Shown here: piece after piece, positions 47,354-57,695 of the stretch
Layout of the letters: every line of letters begins with the position of its first letter
Position numbering within the stretch: the first letter of the stretch is position 1
NCBI RefSeq assembly: GCF_010731615.1
Contig: NZ_AP022618.1
Span: 3,844,001 to 3,908,000 of the forward strand
DNA length: 64,000 nt
Reading direction: 5' to 3'
Source of the DNA: Mycolicibacterium insubricum
GTDB taxonomy: Bacteria; Actinomycetota; Actinomycetes; Mycobacteriales; Mycobacteriaceae
Notes under the pieces: generated by a model
Database searches by the model: none
What the model saw: the letters and a program-made list of their open reading frames with translations, nothing else
Told to the model about the DNA's origin: nothing
Program-made: the position numbers and the translations under genes

Positions 47354-48300
47354 GCCAACCCCTCCCCGATGAGAGCCCGGCCGCGGCGTTCCCGGTGGAC
47401 GCCGGGCCCGCGGACGTCGTCGCGCCGACGGCCTTCACCTCGCGGCGCGCCCTGGTGTGGCGCCGGTTCCTGCGCAACCGCCCCGCGGTGGCGGCCGTCG
47501 TCGTGCTGGTGGTGATGTTCGTCGCGTGCTACGCACTGCCGCCGCTGCTGCCCTTCAGTAACACCGACATGGACTACTACCACCTGCAGCAGCCGCCCAC
47601 CCCGACGCACTGGTTCGGCACCAACGCGCTCGGCCAGGATCTGTTCGCGCTGACCCTGCGCGGGATGCAGAAGTCCATGCTGATCGGGTTGTGCGTGGCG
47701 GTGATCTCGGCGGTGATCGCCGCGACCGTCGGGTCGGTGGCCGGTTATTTCGGCGGCTGGCGCGACCGGGTGCTGATGTGGGTGGTGGACCTGCTGCTGG
47801 TGGTGCCCAGTTTCATCCTGATCGCCGTCGTCACCCCGCGCATCCGCGGGTCATCGACGATGCTCGCGCTGATCCTGCTGCTGGCCGCGTTCAGTTGGAT
47901 GATCAGCTCCCGCATGGTGCGCGGCATGACGATGAGCCTGCGGGAGCGTGAATTCATCACCGCTGCCCGCTATCTCGGAGTACCGAGCCACCAGATCATC
48001 ACCCGTCACATCCTGCCGAACGTCGCCTCGATCCTGATCATCGACACCGCGCTGAACGTCGGGCTGGCGATCCTGGCCGAAACCGGGCTCAGCTTCCTCG
48101 GTTTCGGCATCCAGCCGCCGGACATCTCACTGGGCACCCTGATCGCCGCCGGCACCCCGTCGGCCACCACCTTTCCGTGGGTCTTCCTGTTCCCGGCCGG
48201 CGTGCTGGTGGCGATCATCCTGTGCGCCAACCTGATCGGCGACGGCCTGCGCGACGCCGTCGACCCCGGCGCGCACACGCTGCGCGGAGGTCGCTCGTGA
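47350..48300 (+). CDS. oppC: peptide ABC transporter permease (OppC/DppC family)
   Basis: A 316-residue second permease with the N-terminal OppC domain ([20 protein letters not shown]), the [19 protein letters not shown] motif and an EAA loop ([19 protein letters not shown]). Six helices. The end overlaps the ATPase gene by 4 nt (GTGA). Confidence 0.95.
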   Translation: MSQPLPDESPAAAFPVDAGPADVVAPTAFTSRRALVWRRFLRNRPAVAAVVVLVVMFVACYALPPLLPFSNTDMDYYHLQQPPTPTHWFGTNALGQDLFALTLRGMQKSMLIGLCVAVISAVIAATVGSVAGYFGGWRDRVLMWVVDLLLVVPSFILIAVVTPRIRGSSTMLALILLLAAFSWMISSRMVRGMTMSLREREFITAARYLGVPSHQIITRHILPNVASILIIDTALNVGLAILAETGLSFLGFGIQPPDISLGTLIAAGTPSATTFPWVFLFPAGVLVAIILCANLIGDGLRDAVDPGAHTLRGGRS

Positions 48301-50162
48301 GCACCGCACCGCCGCTGCTGGAAATCACCGACCTGACGGTGCGCTTCCCCACCGACCGGTCCGTGGTGCACGCCGTGCGCGGGGTGAACCTTTCGGTGCA
48401 GCCCGGCGAGGTGGTGGCCGTCGTCGGCGAATCCGGTTCCGGAAAATCGGCGACCGCAATGGCCGTCATCGGGCTGCTGCCCGAATACGCGCAGGTCAGC
48501 GGCTCGGTGCGGTTGCACGGACGCGAGCTGCTCGGCGAGTCCGACACCGCGTTGTCGGCGGTGCGCGGCAAGGCGATCGGCACGGTGTTCCAGGACCCGA
48601 TGTCCGCGCTGACCCCGGTCTATCCGGTGGGCGCGCAGATCGCCGAGGCCATCGAGGTGCACGACCCGGCCGCCCGTGGTCGCCGCGGCCGTGACGCGGC
48701 ACGCCGGCGCGCGGTGGAGCTGATGGACCTGGTCGGCATCGTGTCCCCGGACAAGCGAGCCCGCGCCTTCCCCCACGAACTGTCCGGCGGGGAGCGCCAG
48801 CGGGTGGTGATCGCGATGGCCATCGCCAACGATCCGGACCTGCTGATCTGCGACGAACCGACCACCGCGCTGGACGTCACCGTGCAGGCGCAGATCCTCG
48901 AGGTGCTCAAGACGGCGCGCGACGTCACCGGCGCCGGGGTGCTGGTCATCACCCACGATCTGGGGGTGGTCGCCGAGTTCGCCGACCGTGCCGCCGTCAT
49001 GTACGCCGGGCGCGCGGTGGAGACCGCACCCGTGCACACGCTCTACACCGACCGCCGGATGCCCTACACCGCCGGCCTGCTGGGCTCGGTACCGCGCCTC
49101 GACGCACCGCAGGGCACCCGGCTGGTTCCCATCCCGGGGGCTCCCCCGGCGCTGACCGCCGACGTCACCGGGTGCCCGTTCGCCCCGCGCTGCCCCCTGG
49201 TGATCGAGGCCTGCCGCACCGCCGAGCCCGGCCTGACGCTGCTTGCCGCCGACCACCGGGTGGCCTGCATCCGGGCCGACGAGGTCGCCGGCCGCAGTGC
49301 CGCCGACATCTTCGGGGTATCCACCGCCCCGGTCGGCCAACCCGCGGTGGCCACCGATGACGCGCCCGTCGTCGAAGTCCGGGATCTGGTCAAGACCTAC
49401 CCGCTGACCAAGGGCGCGATCCTGCGGCGCAAGGTCGGCGAGCTGCGGGCGGTCGACGGGGTCGACTTCACCCTGCGGCGCGGCCGCACCCTGGGCATCG
49501 TCGGCGAATCCGGCTCCGGAAAATCGACCACGCTGCGCGAGATCCTGGAGCTGCGCGCCCCGCAGTCGGGGTCCATCGCGGTGCTGGGCACCGACGTCGC
49601 CACCCTCAACAACACGCAGCGACGCCGGCTGCGCGGTGACCTGCAGGTGGTGTTCCAGGACCCGGTCGCGGCGCTGGACCCGCGACTTCCGGTGGCCGAT
49701 GTGATCGCAGAGCCGCTGCGCGCCAACGGGTTCGGCAAGAAGGAGACCGCCGACCGGGTCGGCGAACTGCTCGACCTGGTCGGGCTGCGCCGGGCCGACG
49801 CGGACCGCTACCCGGCGGACTTCTCCGGCGGACAGAAGCAACGCATCGGCATCGCCCGGGCGCTGGCGCTGCAGCCGCAGATCCTCGCCCTCGACGAACC
49901 GGTGTCGGCGCTGGACGTGTCCATCCAGGCCGGGATCCTCAATTTGCTGCTGGATCTGCAACAGCAGTTCGGCCTGTCCTACCTGTTCGTGTCGCACGAC
50001 CTGGCGGTGGTCAAACACCTCGCCCACGATGTCGCGGTGATGTACCGCGGCACGATCGTCGAGCACGGGCCCGCCGAGGAGGTTTTCGGCAACCCGCGCC
50101 ACGAGTACACCCGCGCCCTGCTCGCGGCGGTGCCGGGCAGCGACGCCCCCGCCTCCCACTAG
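48297..50162 (+). CDS. oppD: peptide ABC transporter ATPase, fused OppD-OppF
   Basis: A 621-residue protein with two complete nucleotide-binding domains. Domain 1: [40 protein letters not shown]. Domain 2: [40 protein letters not shown]. Each is followed by the oligopeptide-ABC C-terminal region; that of domain 1 has a [14 protein letters not shown] cysteine motif, typical of an Fe-S or zinc site in this family. The tandem form matches Rv1281c. Confidence 0.95.
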   Translation: MSTAPPLLEITDLTVRFPTDRSVVHAVRGVNLSVQPGEVVAVVGESGSGKSATAMAVIGLLPEYAQVSGSVRLHGRELLGESDTALSAVRGKAIGTVFQDPMSALTPVYPVGAQIAEAIEVHDPAARGRRGRDAARRRAVELMDLVGIVSPDKRARAFPHELSGGERQRVVIAMAIANDPDLLICDEPTTALDVTVQAQILEVLKTARDVTGAGVLVITHDLGVVAEFADRAAVMYAGRAVETAPVHTLYTDRRMPYTAGLLGSVPRLDAPQGTRLVPIPGAPPALTADVTGCPFAPRCPLVIEACRTAEPGLTLLAADHRVACIRADEVAGRSAADIFGVSTAPVGQPAVATDDAPVVEVRDLVKTYPLTKGAILRRKVGELRAVDGVDFTLRRGRTLGIVGESGSGKSTTLREILELRAPQSGSIAVLGTDVATLNNTQRRRLRGDLQVVFQDPVAALDPRLPVADVIAEPLRANGFGKKETADRVGELLDLVGLRRADADRYPADFSGGQKQRIGIARALALQPQILALDEPVSALDVSIQAGILNLLLDLQQQFGLSYLFVSHDLAVVKHLAHDVAVMYRGTIVEHGPAEEVFGNPRHEYTRALLAAVPGSDAPASH

Positions 50163-50195
50163 CGCGAGCGAATGACGGGACTAGCATCGGGTGCC

Positions 50196-51863
50196 ATGTG
50201 GCTACGGCGTGGTATCTACGCGATGCTGATCGGATCGTTGGCGTTGACCGGCTGTTCGGGCGGCACCACGACCCCGCCGCCGGCCGGCGGCACCTCCGAG
50301 TTGGGCAACACCGCCGACATCAACCCGCATCCGGTGTCCGACCTGCGCCAGGGGGGCAACCTGCGACTGCCGCTGAGCGGCTTCCCGTCGAACTTCAACA
50401 CCCTGCACATCGACGGCAACGACATCGACACCAACCGCGTCCTCAAACCCACCCTGCCGCACGCGTTCCGGATCGCCCCCGACGGAACACCCTCGGTCGA
50501 CACCGACTACTTCACCAGCGTCGAGCTCACCAGCACCTCCCCGCAGGTGGTGACCTACACCATCAACCCCAAGGCGGTCTGGTCCGATGGCTCCCCGATC
50601 ACCTGGGAGGACATCAAGTTCCAGATCCAGGCCACCAACGGCAAGAACAAGGACTTCGCCATCGCCAACACCAACGGCAGCGACCGCGTCGCCTCGGTGA
50701 CCCGTGGCGTCGACGACCGGCAGGCCGTGATGACCTTCGCCCACCCGTATTCGGAGTGGCGCGGCATGTTCGCCGGCAACGGTTCCCTGCTGCCGAAGGC
50801 GATGACGTCGAATCCGGCCGCCTTCAACACCGGGTTCCTGGCCGGCCCCGGTCTGGCCGCCGGGCCGTTCGTGGTGTCCAACATCGACCGCACCGCGCAG
50901 CGGATCACCTTGAGCCGCAACCCGAAATGGTGGGGGACCCCGCCGGTGCTGGACACCATCACCTTCACCGTGCTCGACGACTCCGCCCGGATCCCGGCGC
51001 TGCAGGACGGCACCATCGACGCCACCGGCCTGGGCACGCTCGACGAGATGTCCACCGTCCGCAACAACCCGCAGGTGGCCCTGCGACGCGCACCGGCCAA
51101 TCAGTGGTCGCATCTAACCTTCAACGGCGCGCCCGGGGCGATCCTGGCCGACCGGGAACTGCGGCTGGCCATCTGCCGGGGCATCGACCGCAACCTGATC
51201 GCCAGCGTGTCCCAGCACGGACTCACCGACAACCCGGTCCCGCTCAACAACCACATCTTCGTGCGCGGCCAGCAGGGTTACCAGGACAACAGTGACATCG
51301 TCGCCTTCGACCCGGACCAGGCCCGCGCCGACCTCGACCGGCTCGGCTGGACCCTCAACGGCCAATACCGGGAGAAGGACGGCCGCCAGCTGGTGCTGCG
51401 CGACCTCCTCTACGACGGCCAGACGTCGAAGAACATCGGCCAGATCGCCCAGAACAGCCTGGCCCAGATCGGAGTGAAGCTGGAGCTGCTGTCCAAACCG
51501 GGCACCGGGTTTTTCGCCAAGTACGTCATCCCCGGCGATTTCGACGTCGCCCAGTTCGGCTGGTCCGGCGACGCGTTCCCGCTGTCCAGCCTGAACCAGA
51601 TCTTCGCCTCCTCCGGCGAATCCAATTTCGGCAAGATCGGCAGCCCGGAAATCGACGCCAAGATCGAGCAGGTGCTCAACGAGCTCGACCCGGCCAAGGC
51701 ACTGACGTTGGCCAACGAGCTGGACAAGATGGTGTGGGCCGAAGGTTTCAGCCTGCCGCTGACCCAGACCCCGGGGAATATGGCGGTGCGCACCAAGCTG
51801 GCCAACTACGGCCCGGCCGGGCTCGGCGACCTGGACTACACCACCATCGGCTTCCTGAAGTAG
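50196..51863 (+). CDS. oppA: peptide-binding lipoprotein (OppA/DppA family, SBP 5)
   Basis: About 555 residues. Signal peptide MWLRRGIYAMLIGSLALTGC with lipobox LTGC (lipidated Cys20 of this start). The family-5 solute-binding fold includes VTYTINPKAVWSDGSPITWEDIKF, NPKWWGTPPVLDTITF and AICRGIDRNLIAS. The ATG at 50196 is preferred to 50172 because the signal peptide begins there and a -10 TAGCAT ends 8 nt upstream. It is the last gene of the importer. Confidence 0.94.
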   Translation: MWLRRGIYAMLIGSLALTGCSGGTTTPPPAGGTSELGNTADINPHPVSDLRQGGNLRLPLSGFPSNFNTLHIDGNDIDTNRVLKPTLPHAFRIAPDGTPSVDTDYFTSVELTSTSPQVVTYTINPKAVWSDGSPITWEDIKFQIQATNGKNKDFAIANTNGSDRVASVTRGVDDRQAVMTFAHPYSEWRGMFAGNGSLLPKAMTSNPAAFNTGFLAGPGLAAGPFVVSNIDRTAQRITLSRNPKWWGTPPVLDTITFTVLDDSARIPALQDGTIDATGLGTLDEMSTVRNNPQVALRRAPANQWSHLTFNGAPGAILADRELRLAICRGIDRNLIASVSQHGLTDNPVPLNNHIFVRGQQGYQDNSDIVAFDPDQARADLDRLGWTLNGQYREKDGRQLVLRDLLYDGQTSKNIGQIAQNSLAQIGVKLELLSKPGTGFFAKYVIPGDFDVAQFGWSGDAFPLSSLNQIFASSGESNFGKIGSPEIDAKIEQVLNELDPAKALTLANELDKMVWAEGFSLPLTQTPGNMAVRTKLANYGPAGLGDLDYTTIGFLK

Positions 51864-51866
51864 CGC

Positions 51867-53126
51867 TCATCGCCACCACCGGCCCGGGATCAGTTGCTCG
51901 GCGGTGCTGACGGCCGTCAGAGCGACGCCGGCCAGCCTGACCGACGCGTTGGCCGGCAGGGCATCGAGTTCGGCCCCGCGGCCGGCCAGCCCCACCAGGT
52001 CGGGCACCACCGACTCCCGGCCGGTGAACACCGTTTCGGCGACCCGCAGGGCGGCCCGTTCGCGGGTGTCAAGCAGGCTGTGCGCGGCCGTCGGCAGCGT
52101 CACCAGCACCGCTCCGGGGATCAACGCGGCCACCCGCGCGGCGATCGCCGGCGGAGTGGTCAGGTCCCGCCCGCCCGACAGCACCGCGGTGGGCCAGTCG
52201 AAGGCCGGCATCGCCGCCGGCAGATCGTAGGGCTCACCTTCGAAATCCGGTATGGCGCCGGGCATCAACTCCGCCCACCGATCCATGCCGGCCGACGGGT
52301 CCAGCGGCAGGCCATCGGGTCGGCCCAGATAGTCCAGCTCCCGGAACGCGATCCGGTTCACCAGGTCCATCTCGTTGTGGTACGGCACCACCCGCATGGC
52401 GACACCGCCAAGGTGCTCCAGGGCCCGCCACAGCACCGTCCGGCCGTCGAGCAACAGGTCCAGCTGGCGGCTCAGCGCCGCGGGCCCGCCCACCTCGTAC
52501 ACCGTCGCCGCCACCTGGGTGTGTGCGGAATCCCAGCGGCCGCTCGCCAGCAACCGATGCACCTTCGCCTGCAACTGCGCCCCCGCCGGCCCGGACGACG
52601 ACAGCAGCACCGACCGGATCGCCGTGCGCACATCGATCATGTCGCGGGCGGACAGCACGGGTGAATCCAGCACCATCGCGGCGACCCGATCGGGGTGGCG
52701 CACACCGATACCGGCGGCCAGATAGCTGCCGTAGGACGTGCCGTAGATCGCGGCCTTGTCGACCCCGAGTGCGTCGAGCACCGCGGCGGCGTCGTTGACG
52801 ACCTGGTCGACGGTCATCGCCTCCGGCGGCAGGTCGGCGCCGTCGTCGCCACACCGAGACAGGCCCACGCCGCGGTGCTCCATCATCACCACGTCGACGC
52901 CGCGCGCGGCCAGCGATCGCCGCAGACCGCGGTAGGTCTGCACCGACGCGACGCCGGGGCCGCCGGGGATCACCAGCAGCGGCACTTCCGACGGCGGGCC
53001 GCTGCGCACGTAGTACAGGTCGAAGCTCTCTCGGGCGTCCGGGGTCACCGGTCGGCGTACCGCGCCCACGTCCGGGTTCGCGGCCAGCCGCTCGTCGATC
53101 CGGCGCCGCAGAGACTTCCTCGCCAT
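51867..53126 (-). CDS. alpha/beta-hydrolase, proline iminopeptidase-like
   Basis: A 419-residue S33-type hydrolase: VIPGGPGVASVQTYRGL (oxyanion), VVMMEHRGVGLSRC, nucleophile elbow IYGTSYGSYLAAGIG, likely Asp in AVLSGGRDLTTPP and His in LPTAAHSLLDTRER. No signal peptide. It is convergent with oppA (3-bp gap), so a role in trimming imported peptides is possible but unproven. Confidence 0.87.
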   Translation of the reverse strand: MARKSLRRRIDERLAANPDVGAVRRPVTPDARESFDLYYVRSGPPSEVPLLVIPGGPGVASVQTYRGLRRSLAARGVDVVMMEHRGVGLSRCGDDGADLPPEAMTVDQVVNDAAAVLDALGVDKAAIYGTSYGSYLAAGIGVRHPDRVAAMVLDSPVLSARDMIDVRTAIRSVLLSSSGPAGAQLQAKVHRLLASGRWDSAHTQVAATVYEVGGPAALSRQLDLLLDGRTVLWRALEHLGGVAMRVVPYHNEMDLVNRIAFRELDYLGRPDGLPLDPSAGMDRWAELMPGAIPDFEGEPYDLPAAMPAFDWPTAVLSGGRDLTTPPAIAARVAALIPGAVLVTLPTAAHSLLDTRERAALRVAETVFTGRESVVPDLVGLAGRGAELDALPANASVRLAGVALTAVSTAEQLIPGRWWR

Positions 53127-53152
53127 AGCGCCTCCATTGTGCTCCCGCTCAG

Positions 53153-55780
53153 TTAGGCGCTGAGTTCCACCCGGTGGGCGGTCGGCACCGAGTCGAACCG
53201 TGACGGCGAGCAGGTGAGAACGATGACCTGTCCCCCAGAGCCGGCCAGGTCGAAGACCGCCCCCATCCGGGACAGCCGCTGCGGGTCGGTGAACCCCAGC
53301 GCATCGTCGATGAGCACCGGGACGGCGTCATCCTGGCCGACGAGTGCGGCCACCGCCAGCCGGGTGAGGATGCCCAGTTGTTCCTTTGCCCCACCGGACA
53401 GGGATTCATAGGGCACCGTGGCGCCGTCCAGGGTGCGATTGCGGATCCGCAGATCCGGATCGATCTCGACCTCGAATGTCGGACCGAACACGCTGCGCCC
53501 CAGCCGCTGAACCTCGTTGCGGAACGGCTCGACGTAGCGCAGCTGGGTGTTGCTGCGGTGCCGTGTCATCACCGACCGCAGGGTCTGCACCGAACGGGCC
53601 CGGTCACCGATCCGAGCGTGGTCGCGGGTCGCGTGCTCCAGGGCCATCTCGGCGGCGTCGAGCCGGCTGGTACGTCCCTCGGTGCCGAACAGGGCCAGCT
53701 CGACGGTCACGTCCCGCAACGCGGCCTGCCGGTCGGTCAGCGCATCGTCGAGCTGATGCGCCCGGTCCTCGGCCGCATCCAGTTCCGCTGCCACCGTCTC
53801 CGGGTGCGCCGCGGCCAGTTCGAGCTGCAATCGATGCAGGTCCTGCTCGGCGGTCGATGCCGTCTCGGTCGCCGAAGCGGCGACCGCGGCCAGCTCGTCG
53901 TCGCCGCGTTCTGTTCGGGCCTGCGCCAGCCGGTGGTCGGCGGCGGTTCGCTCGACGGTCGCGGTCTGTACCGCGGCGAGGGCGACCGCGGCCTGCGCAA
54001 CCCGCTCGTTGAGCCGCGCGGTCGCCTCGGCGGTGGCCGCACGGGCCACATCGAGCCGGCGGGTCGCGGCGGCGAGTTCGGCCGCCGCGGCCTCGGATGC
54101 CGCCCGGGCCTCCGCCAGATCCATGGGTTCCGTCGTGTCCGTCGGTGCCAGCTCCGCGCGCAGGACGGCGAGTTGCTCGCGCAACCGGTCCGGATCCTCG
54201 TCGGCGCACAGCCCGGTCACCGCGGCCCGCAGCCCGGCGCAGCGCGCGTCGAGTTCGCGACGCTCATCGTGGCGCGCGGCAGCGGCGACGACGTCGGCGA
54301 CCCCGGCGGCGGCCAGGACGTCGGCGAGCCGGGTGCCAGCGGCGACCAGCCGGGCATGGCCCTCGGCCGCCGCGGCCGGTGGGGTGATTCGGATCGTCAG
54401 CCCACCGGGCACCCGGAGTTCGGTGGCCGCACCGAGGCGCATCGCCCGGGCGCTGCCCGGGGCCAGATGCAGCGGCGTGCCATCCAGCTCGACGTCGACA
54501 TCCGTCTCTGCGGTCAGTTCCAGGCCGGTGGCGGTGACGTCGGCCTGCGCCTCGGCCGTCCGGACCGCGGAGTCGGCGGCTTCGATTTCCCGAAATCGAC
54601 TGTCGGTCAGCGTGTTTACAGACAGCAGCGCCTCGGCCGCAGCCAGCTCGGCACGCGCGGCGTCGATTCGCTCCAGACGGCCGGCCAGCCGTTCGGCGTC
54701 GTCGCGGCGACGGAGCCGCTCCAGCTGCTCGGCCGCGGCCGCCGCGCGGGCGGTCACCGCGGCGAGCTCGGCGGCGGCCAGCTCGGCTTCCGCGGCGGCG
54801 GCGTCGGTGACCTGGCGGGCGGTGTCCTCGGCCTCGCCGGCGACGGTCGCGGCGGCACGGACGGCCCGCTCGGCGGTGCATCGCTCGGCGGCTTCGGTGC
54901 ACAGCCGCAGCCGGTCGGCGTGGCCGGTCGCGGCGATGGTCGCCGTCGCACGCGCGGTGGTCGCGGCGGTCGCCGCGGCGTCGCACCGCCCGGCCAGTGC
55001 CGCCGTCGCGGCGGCTGCCTTCCGCGCGGCTGCCAGCCGGTCCGCGACCGCTTCCCGGTCTCCGCGCAGGGTGGTGATCTGCTCGGTCAGTTCGGCGTGG
55101 CTGTGCAGCCGGGCGTCGACCTCGGCGACGGCGGCGGCGCACCGGCCCACCTCTGCGCGGGCGGCATCCAGGTCGGCGATGGCCTTGGCCCACTCGCCGG
55201 TCGGCCGGCCGGTGGCGGTGAAGTAGCGGGCGTACTCGGCGTCGATGCGGTCCAGCAACGCGGGCTCGTCACCGGAGAGCACGGCCTCATCGAGGTCACC
55301 CGCGGCCAGGTCCAGGGCTCGGGTCAGGGCGTCGCAGGACGCCAAATCGACCGGGGCCGTCGAGGCCGACTGCAACACCCGCTGGGCCTGCCACAACCCG
55401 GTGTCCACGGTCTCGGCCAGGATCGCGCGCACCCGGTCGTGGGCCTCGTCTCCGGTCACCTGCTCGCGCGCGGGCGCCAACACCGTCAGACTCGTCTCGG
55501 CCTGCTTGTGGAACCGCTTGCGATACACGAAACGATAGGGGCCCGAGCTGATTTCGGCCTCGACCTCGGCACCGGCATCCAGATGCGTCGGCTTGACGGC
55601 CTTGACCTCTTTCTTGGTCGACCGGTCCTTGACCTCCAGCAGCAGATCCAGCGCCTCGATCATGGAGGACTTGCCGATCTCGTTCGCGCCGGACACCAGC
55701 GTGACGCCGCGCTCGGCGAAGGTGACCTCACGGCGGCCGATCCCCCGGTAGTTCGTCAGTGTCAACCGGTGAATGATCAT
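53153..55780 (-). CDS. SbcC/RecN-like AAA ATPase with long coiled coil (Rv1278-like)
   Basis: An 875-residue SMC-like ATPase. N-terminal Walker A GANEIGKSS (about 31-39) in the RecF/SbcC context LTLTNYRGIGRREVTF. A long Ala/Glu/Arg-rich coiled coil (about 180-730) is interrupted near 450-480 by a less helical segment. The C-terminal signature YESLSGGAKEQLGILTRLAVAALV and Walker B VPVLIDDALGFTD complete the head. With the metallophosphoesterase gene 31 nt upstream it probably forms an SbcCD-type DNA-end-processing complex, smaller than E. coli SbcC. Confidence 0.9.
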   Translation of the reverse strand: MIIHRLTLTNYRGIGRREVTFAERGVTLVSGANEIGKSSMIEALDLLLEVKDRSTKKEVKAVKPTHLDAGAEVEAEISSGPYRFVYRKRFHKQAETSLTVLAPAREQVTGDEAHDRVRAILAETVDTGLWQAQRVLQSASTAPVDLASCDALTRALDLAAGDLDEAVLSGDEPALLDRIDAEYARYFTATGRPTGEWAKAIADLDAARAEVGRCAAAVAEVDARLHSHAELTEQITTLRGDREAVADRLAAARKAAAATAALAGRCDAAATAATTARATATIAATGHADRLRLCTEAAERCTAERAVRAAATVAGEAEDTARQVTDAAAAEAELAAAELAAVTARAAAAAEQLERLRRRDDAERLAGRLERIDAARAELAAAEALLSVNTLTDSRFREIEAADSAVRTAEAQADVTATGLELTAETDVDVELDGTPLHLAPGSARAMRLGAATELRVPGGLTIRITPPAAAAEGHARLVAAGTRLADVLAAAGVADVVAAAARHDERRELDARCAGLRAAVTGLCADEDPDRLREQLAVLRAELAPTDTTEPMDLAEARAASEAAAAELAAATRRLDVARAATAEATARLNERVAQAAVALAAVQTATVERTAADHRLAQARTERGDDELAAVAASATETASTAEQDLHRLQLELAAAHPETVAAELDAAEDRAHQLDDALTDRQAALRDVTVELALFGTEGRTSRLDAAEMALEHATRDHARIGDRARSVQTLRSVMTRHRSNTQLRYVEPFRNEVQRLGRSVFGPTFEVEIDPDLRIRNRTLDGATVPYESLSGGAKEQLGILTRLAVAALVGQDDAVPVLIDDALGFTDPQRLSRMGAVFDLAGSGGQVIVLTCSPSRFDSVPTAHRVELSA

Positions 55781-55811
55781 CGCGCCACCCGCTCGCCCCG
55801 GCCCCCGGCGC

Positions 55812-56966
55812 TCATGCCGCGGCCCGCCCGGCCAGCCGCAGCAGCAATGCCAAGGCCCCCTGGGCGGCCTGGGCGTCCGCGGCGTCGGCCGAGCGCGCCG
55901 TCGCCACCAGCTCCTCGACCGCCGACGCCGTGAAACCGCCGAACCCCAGGTCGGTGAACTCGCCGTCGGCCGGCACCACCGCGAGGTCGCAGTGCGACTC
56001 CCACCGGCCCAGCCAGCCGAACAGCCGGGCGTAGCGATCCAGGCAGGCGTCCAGCCGGGCCCGGTCGGTCACCGTCAGGGTGCCGGTGAGCACCAGGCGC
56101 ACGACGGTGCGTTCCTTGTCCGGCAGCTGGTCGAGGTTCAGGTCCAGGTCGGCGATGTCGCGGTCGTCGTCCAGGCGGCAGTCCAGCGTGACGAACCGCC
56201 ACCGGCCCACCCGTCGGGAGTCCACGGTGACCCGACGCTGGGGCGCGGTCTCGTCGATATCGACGATCAGCACGTGGCCGGAGTCCGATTCGACGTCGTC
56301 GAAGTTGGTCACCTCGGGCGAACCGGAGTACCAGATCCGGCCGGTATCGCCCACCCGGGTGCGAGAGTGCTTGTCACCCAGCGCCACATAGTGGATGACG
56401 CCGTCGGCCAGCTCCCGCTCCAGCGGCCCGGTCCGGATCAGCGACGCCCGGCCGGGGTCCGGGTCGAGGGTGTCCACGCCGCCGTGGGCGACCAGGATCC
56501 GGGTGGTCCCGTCGGGCAGCAGGCCGTGCACCGCGGCGGTGGCGAGATCGGTGGTGGGGTGCTTGCTGCGCCACGGCGCGGCGACGATCTGCAGCCCGGG
56601 CCGGACGTCGAACACCCCGCTGCGGTCCAGCACGGTGACGTTCGGCGGACACTCGGCGTCGAACAGCGCGCTGGTGTAGACCGACGAGGCGTCCAGCTGG
56701 TCGTGGTTGCCCGGCAGCAGGTACACCGGGATCCCGATCGCCCGCATGGCCTCCAGTGAGGTGGACACCACCCGCGGATCGAGCTGGTTGAACTCGAAGA
56801 CATCGCCGGCCACCACGACGAACTCCGCCCCGGTGTCTGCGGCGAGGTCACCGAGCTTCGCGACCGCCTCGCGGCGGGCCGCCGAGTAGCGCGGTTGCGC
56901 ATCGCCGGCCAGGAAGTGCCGGGTCATGCCCAGCTGCCAGTCGGCGGTGTGCAGAAAGCGGGTCAC
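55812..56966 (-). CDS. SbcD-like metallophosphoesterase (Rv1277-like exonuclease)
   Basis: A 384-residue Mre11/SbcD-type phosphoesterase. Dinuclear metal motifs: FLHTADWQLGM, VVAGDVFEFNQ, LPGNHDQLDA, LVAHGGVD and YVALGDKHSRTRV. A C-terminal capping region follows. It is upstream of the SbcC-like ATPase, same strand, and probably its nuclease partner. Confidence 0.92.
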   Translation of the reverse strand: MTRFLHTADWQLGMTRHFLAGDAQPRYSAARREAVAKLGDLAADTGAEFVVVAGDVFEFNQLDPRVVSTSLEAMRAIGIPVYLLPGNHDQLDASSVYTSALFDAECPPNVTVLDRSGVFDVRPGLQIVAAPWRSKHPTTDLATAAVHGLLPDGTTRILVAHGGVDTLDPDPGRASLIRTGPLERELADGVIHYVALGDKHSRTRVGDTGRIWYSGSPEVTNFDDVESDSGHVLIVDIDETAPQRRVTVDSRRVGRWRFVTLDCRLDDDRDIADLDLNLDQLPDKERTVVRLVLTGTLTVTDRARLDACLDRYARLFGWLGRWESHCDLAVVPADGEFTDLGFGGFTASAVEELVATARSADAADAQAAQGALALLLRLAGRAAA

Positions 56967-57123
56967 GGTGGTGCCTTTTCGGTGCGGAGCGCCGTTCCCG
57001 GCGTCCTGGGTTTGCCTGTTGCGGGGAGTCTAAGACGGCCCACCGACAACTCCTCGGACCTCGCCCGGCCCGTTGCCCGGACCGCGCCGGACAACCCGGG
57101 TGGCCTGGGCCTACGCTGACGAG

Positions 57124-57654
57124 ATGACCGACCGATCACGCACCCTCGTGCTGTTGCGGCACGCCAAGTCGGCCTATCCGCCCGGCGTCGGCGACCACGC
57201 CCGTCCGCTGGCCGCCCGCGGGATCCGGGAGGCGGCGCTGGCCGGCGACTGGCTGCGATCGGCGGCGGGACCGGACCCGGCGGTGCAAGCGGTGCTGTGT
57301 TCGACGGCCACCCGGACCCGCCAGACGCTGGAGCGCACCGGGATCGAGGCACCGGTGAGTTTCATCGACGACCTCTACGACGCCACCCCCGGTGCGGTCA
57401 TCGAAACCGTCAACGGGATCGGCGACTACGGCCTCGGCGTGGACCCGCTCACCCTGCTGGTGGTCTGCCACGAGCCGGCCGTGTCGTCGACCGCGCTGAT
57501 CCTGGCCGGCGCGCCCGGCACCGACGACGACGCCATCGACGAGATCACCTGCAAGTACCCGACCTCGGCACTGGCCGTCCTCCGGTTCGACGGCGACTGG
57601 TCGGCGCTGGAGCCGGGTTCGGCGGCCCTGACCACCTTCCACATCCCGCGGTAG
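57124..57654 (+). CDS. histidine phosphatase family protein (SixA-like)
   Basis: A 176-residue phosphohistidine phosphatase. The catalytic motif LLRHAKSAYPPGVGDHARPL (RHG-type, here RHAK) and second His in VVCHEPAVSS are present. SixA removes phosphate from histidine phosphotransfer proteins; the partner is unknown. ATG at 57124 has a -10 TACGCT (57112-57117) ending 6 nt upstream, so it is likely leaderless; an earlier in-frame start at 57073 is rejected. Confidence 0.9.
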   Translation: MTDRSRTLVLLRHAKSAYPPGVGDHARPLAARGIREAALAGDWLRSAAGPDPAVQAVLCSTATRTRQTLERTGIEAPVSFIDDLYDATPGAVIETVNGIGDYGLGVDPLTLLVVCHEPAVSSTALILAGAPGTDDDAIDEITCKYPTSALAVLRFDGDWSALEPGSAALTTFHIPR

Positions 57655-57658
57655 GCGT

Positions 57659-57695
57659 GCGCAGGACCTGCTCAGGCGCGCAGGACCTGCTCAGG
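57659..57695. repeat. 19-bp tandem duplication at the end of lprC
   Basis: GCGCAGGACCTGCTCAGG occurs at 57659-57676 and again at 57678-57695 (period 19). Each unit contains the small palindrome GCAGG-A-CCTGC. The second copy includes the lprC stop codon (57691-57693), so it lies between convergent sixA and lprC. A recent slippage duplication and/or a double hairpin at the convergent 3' ends are possible. Confidence 0.8.
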
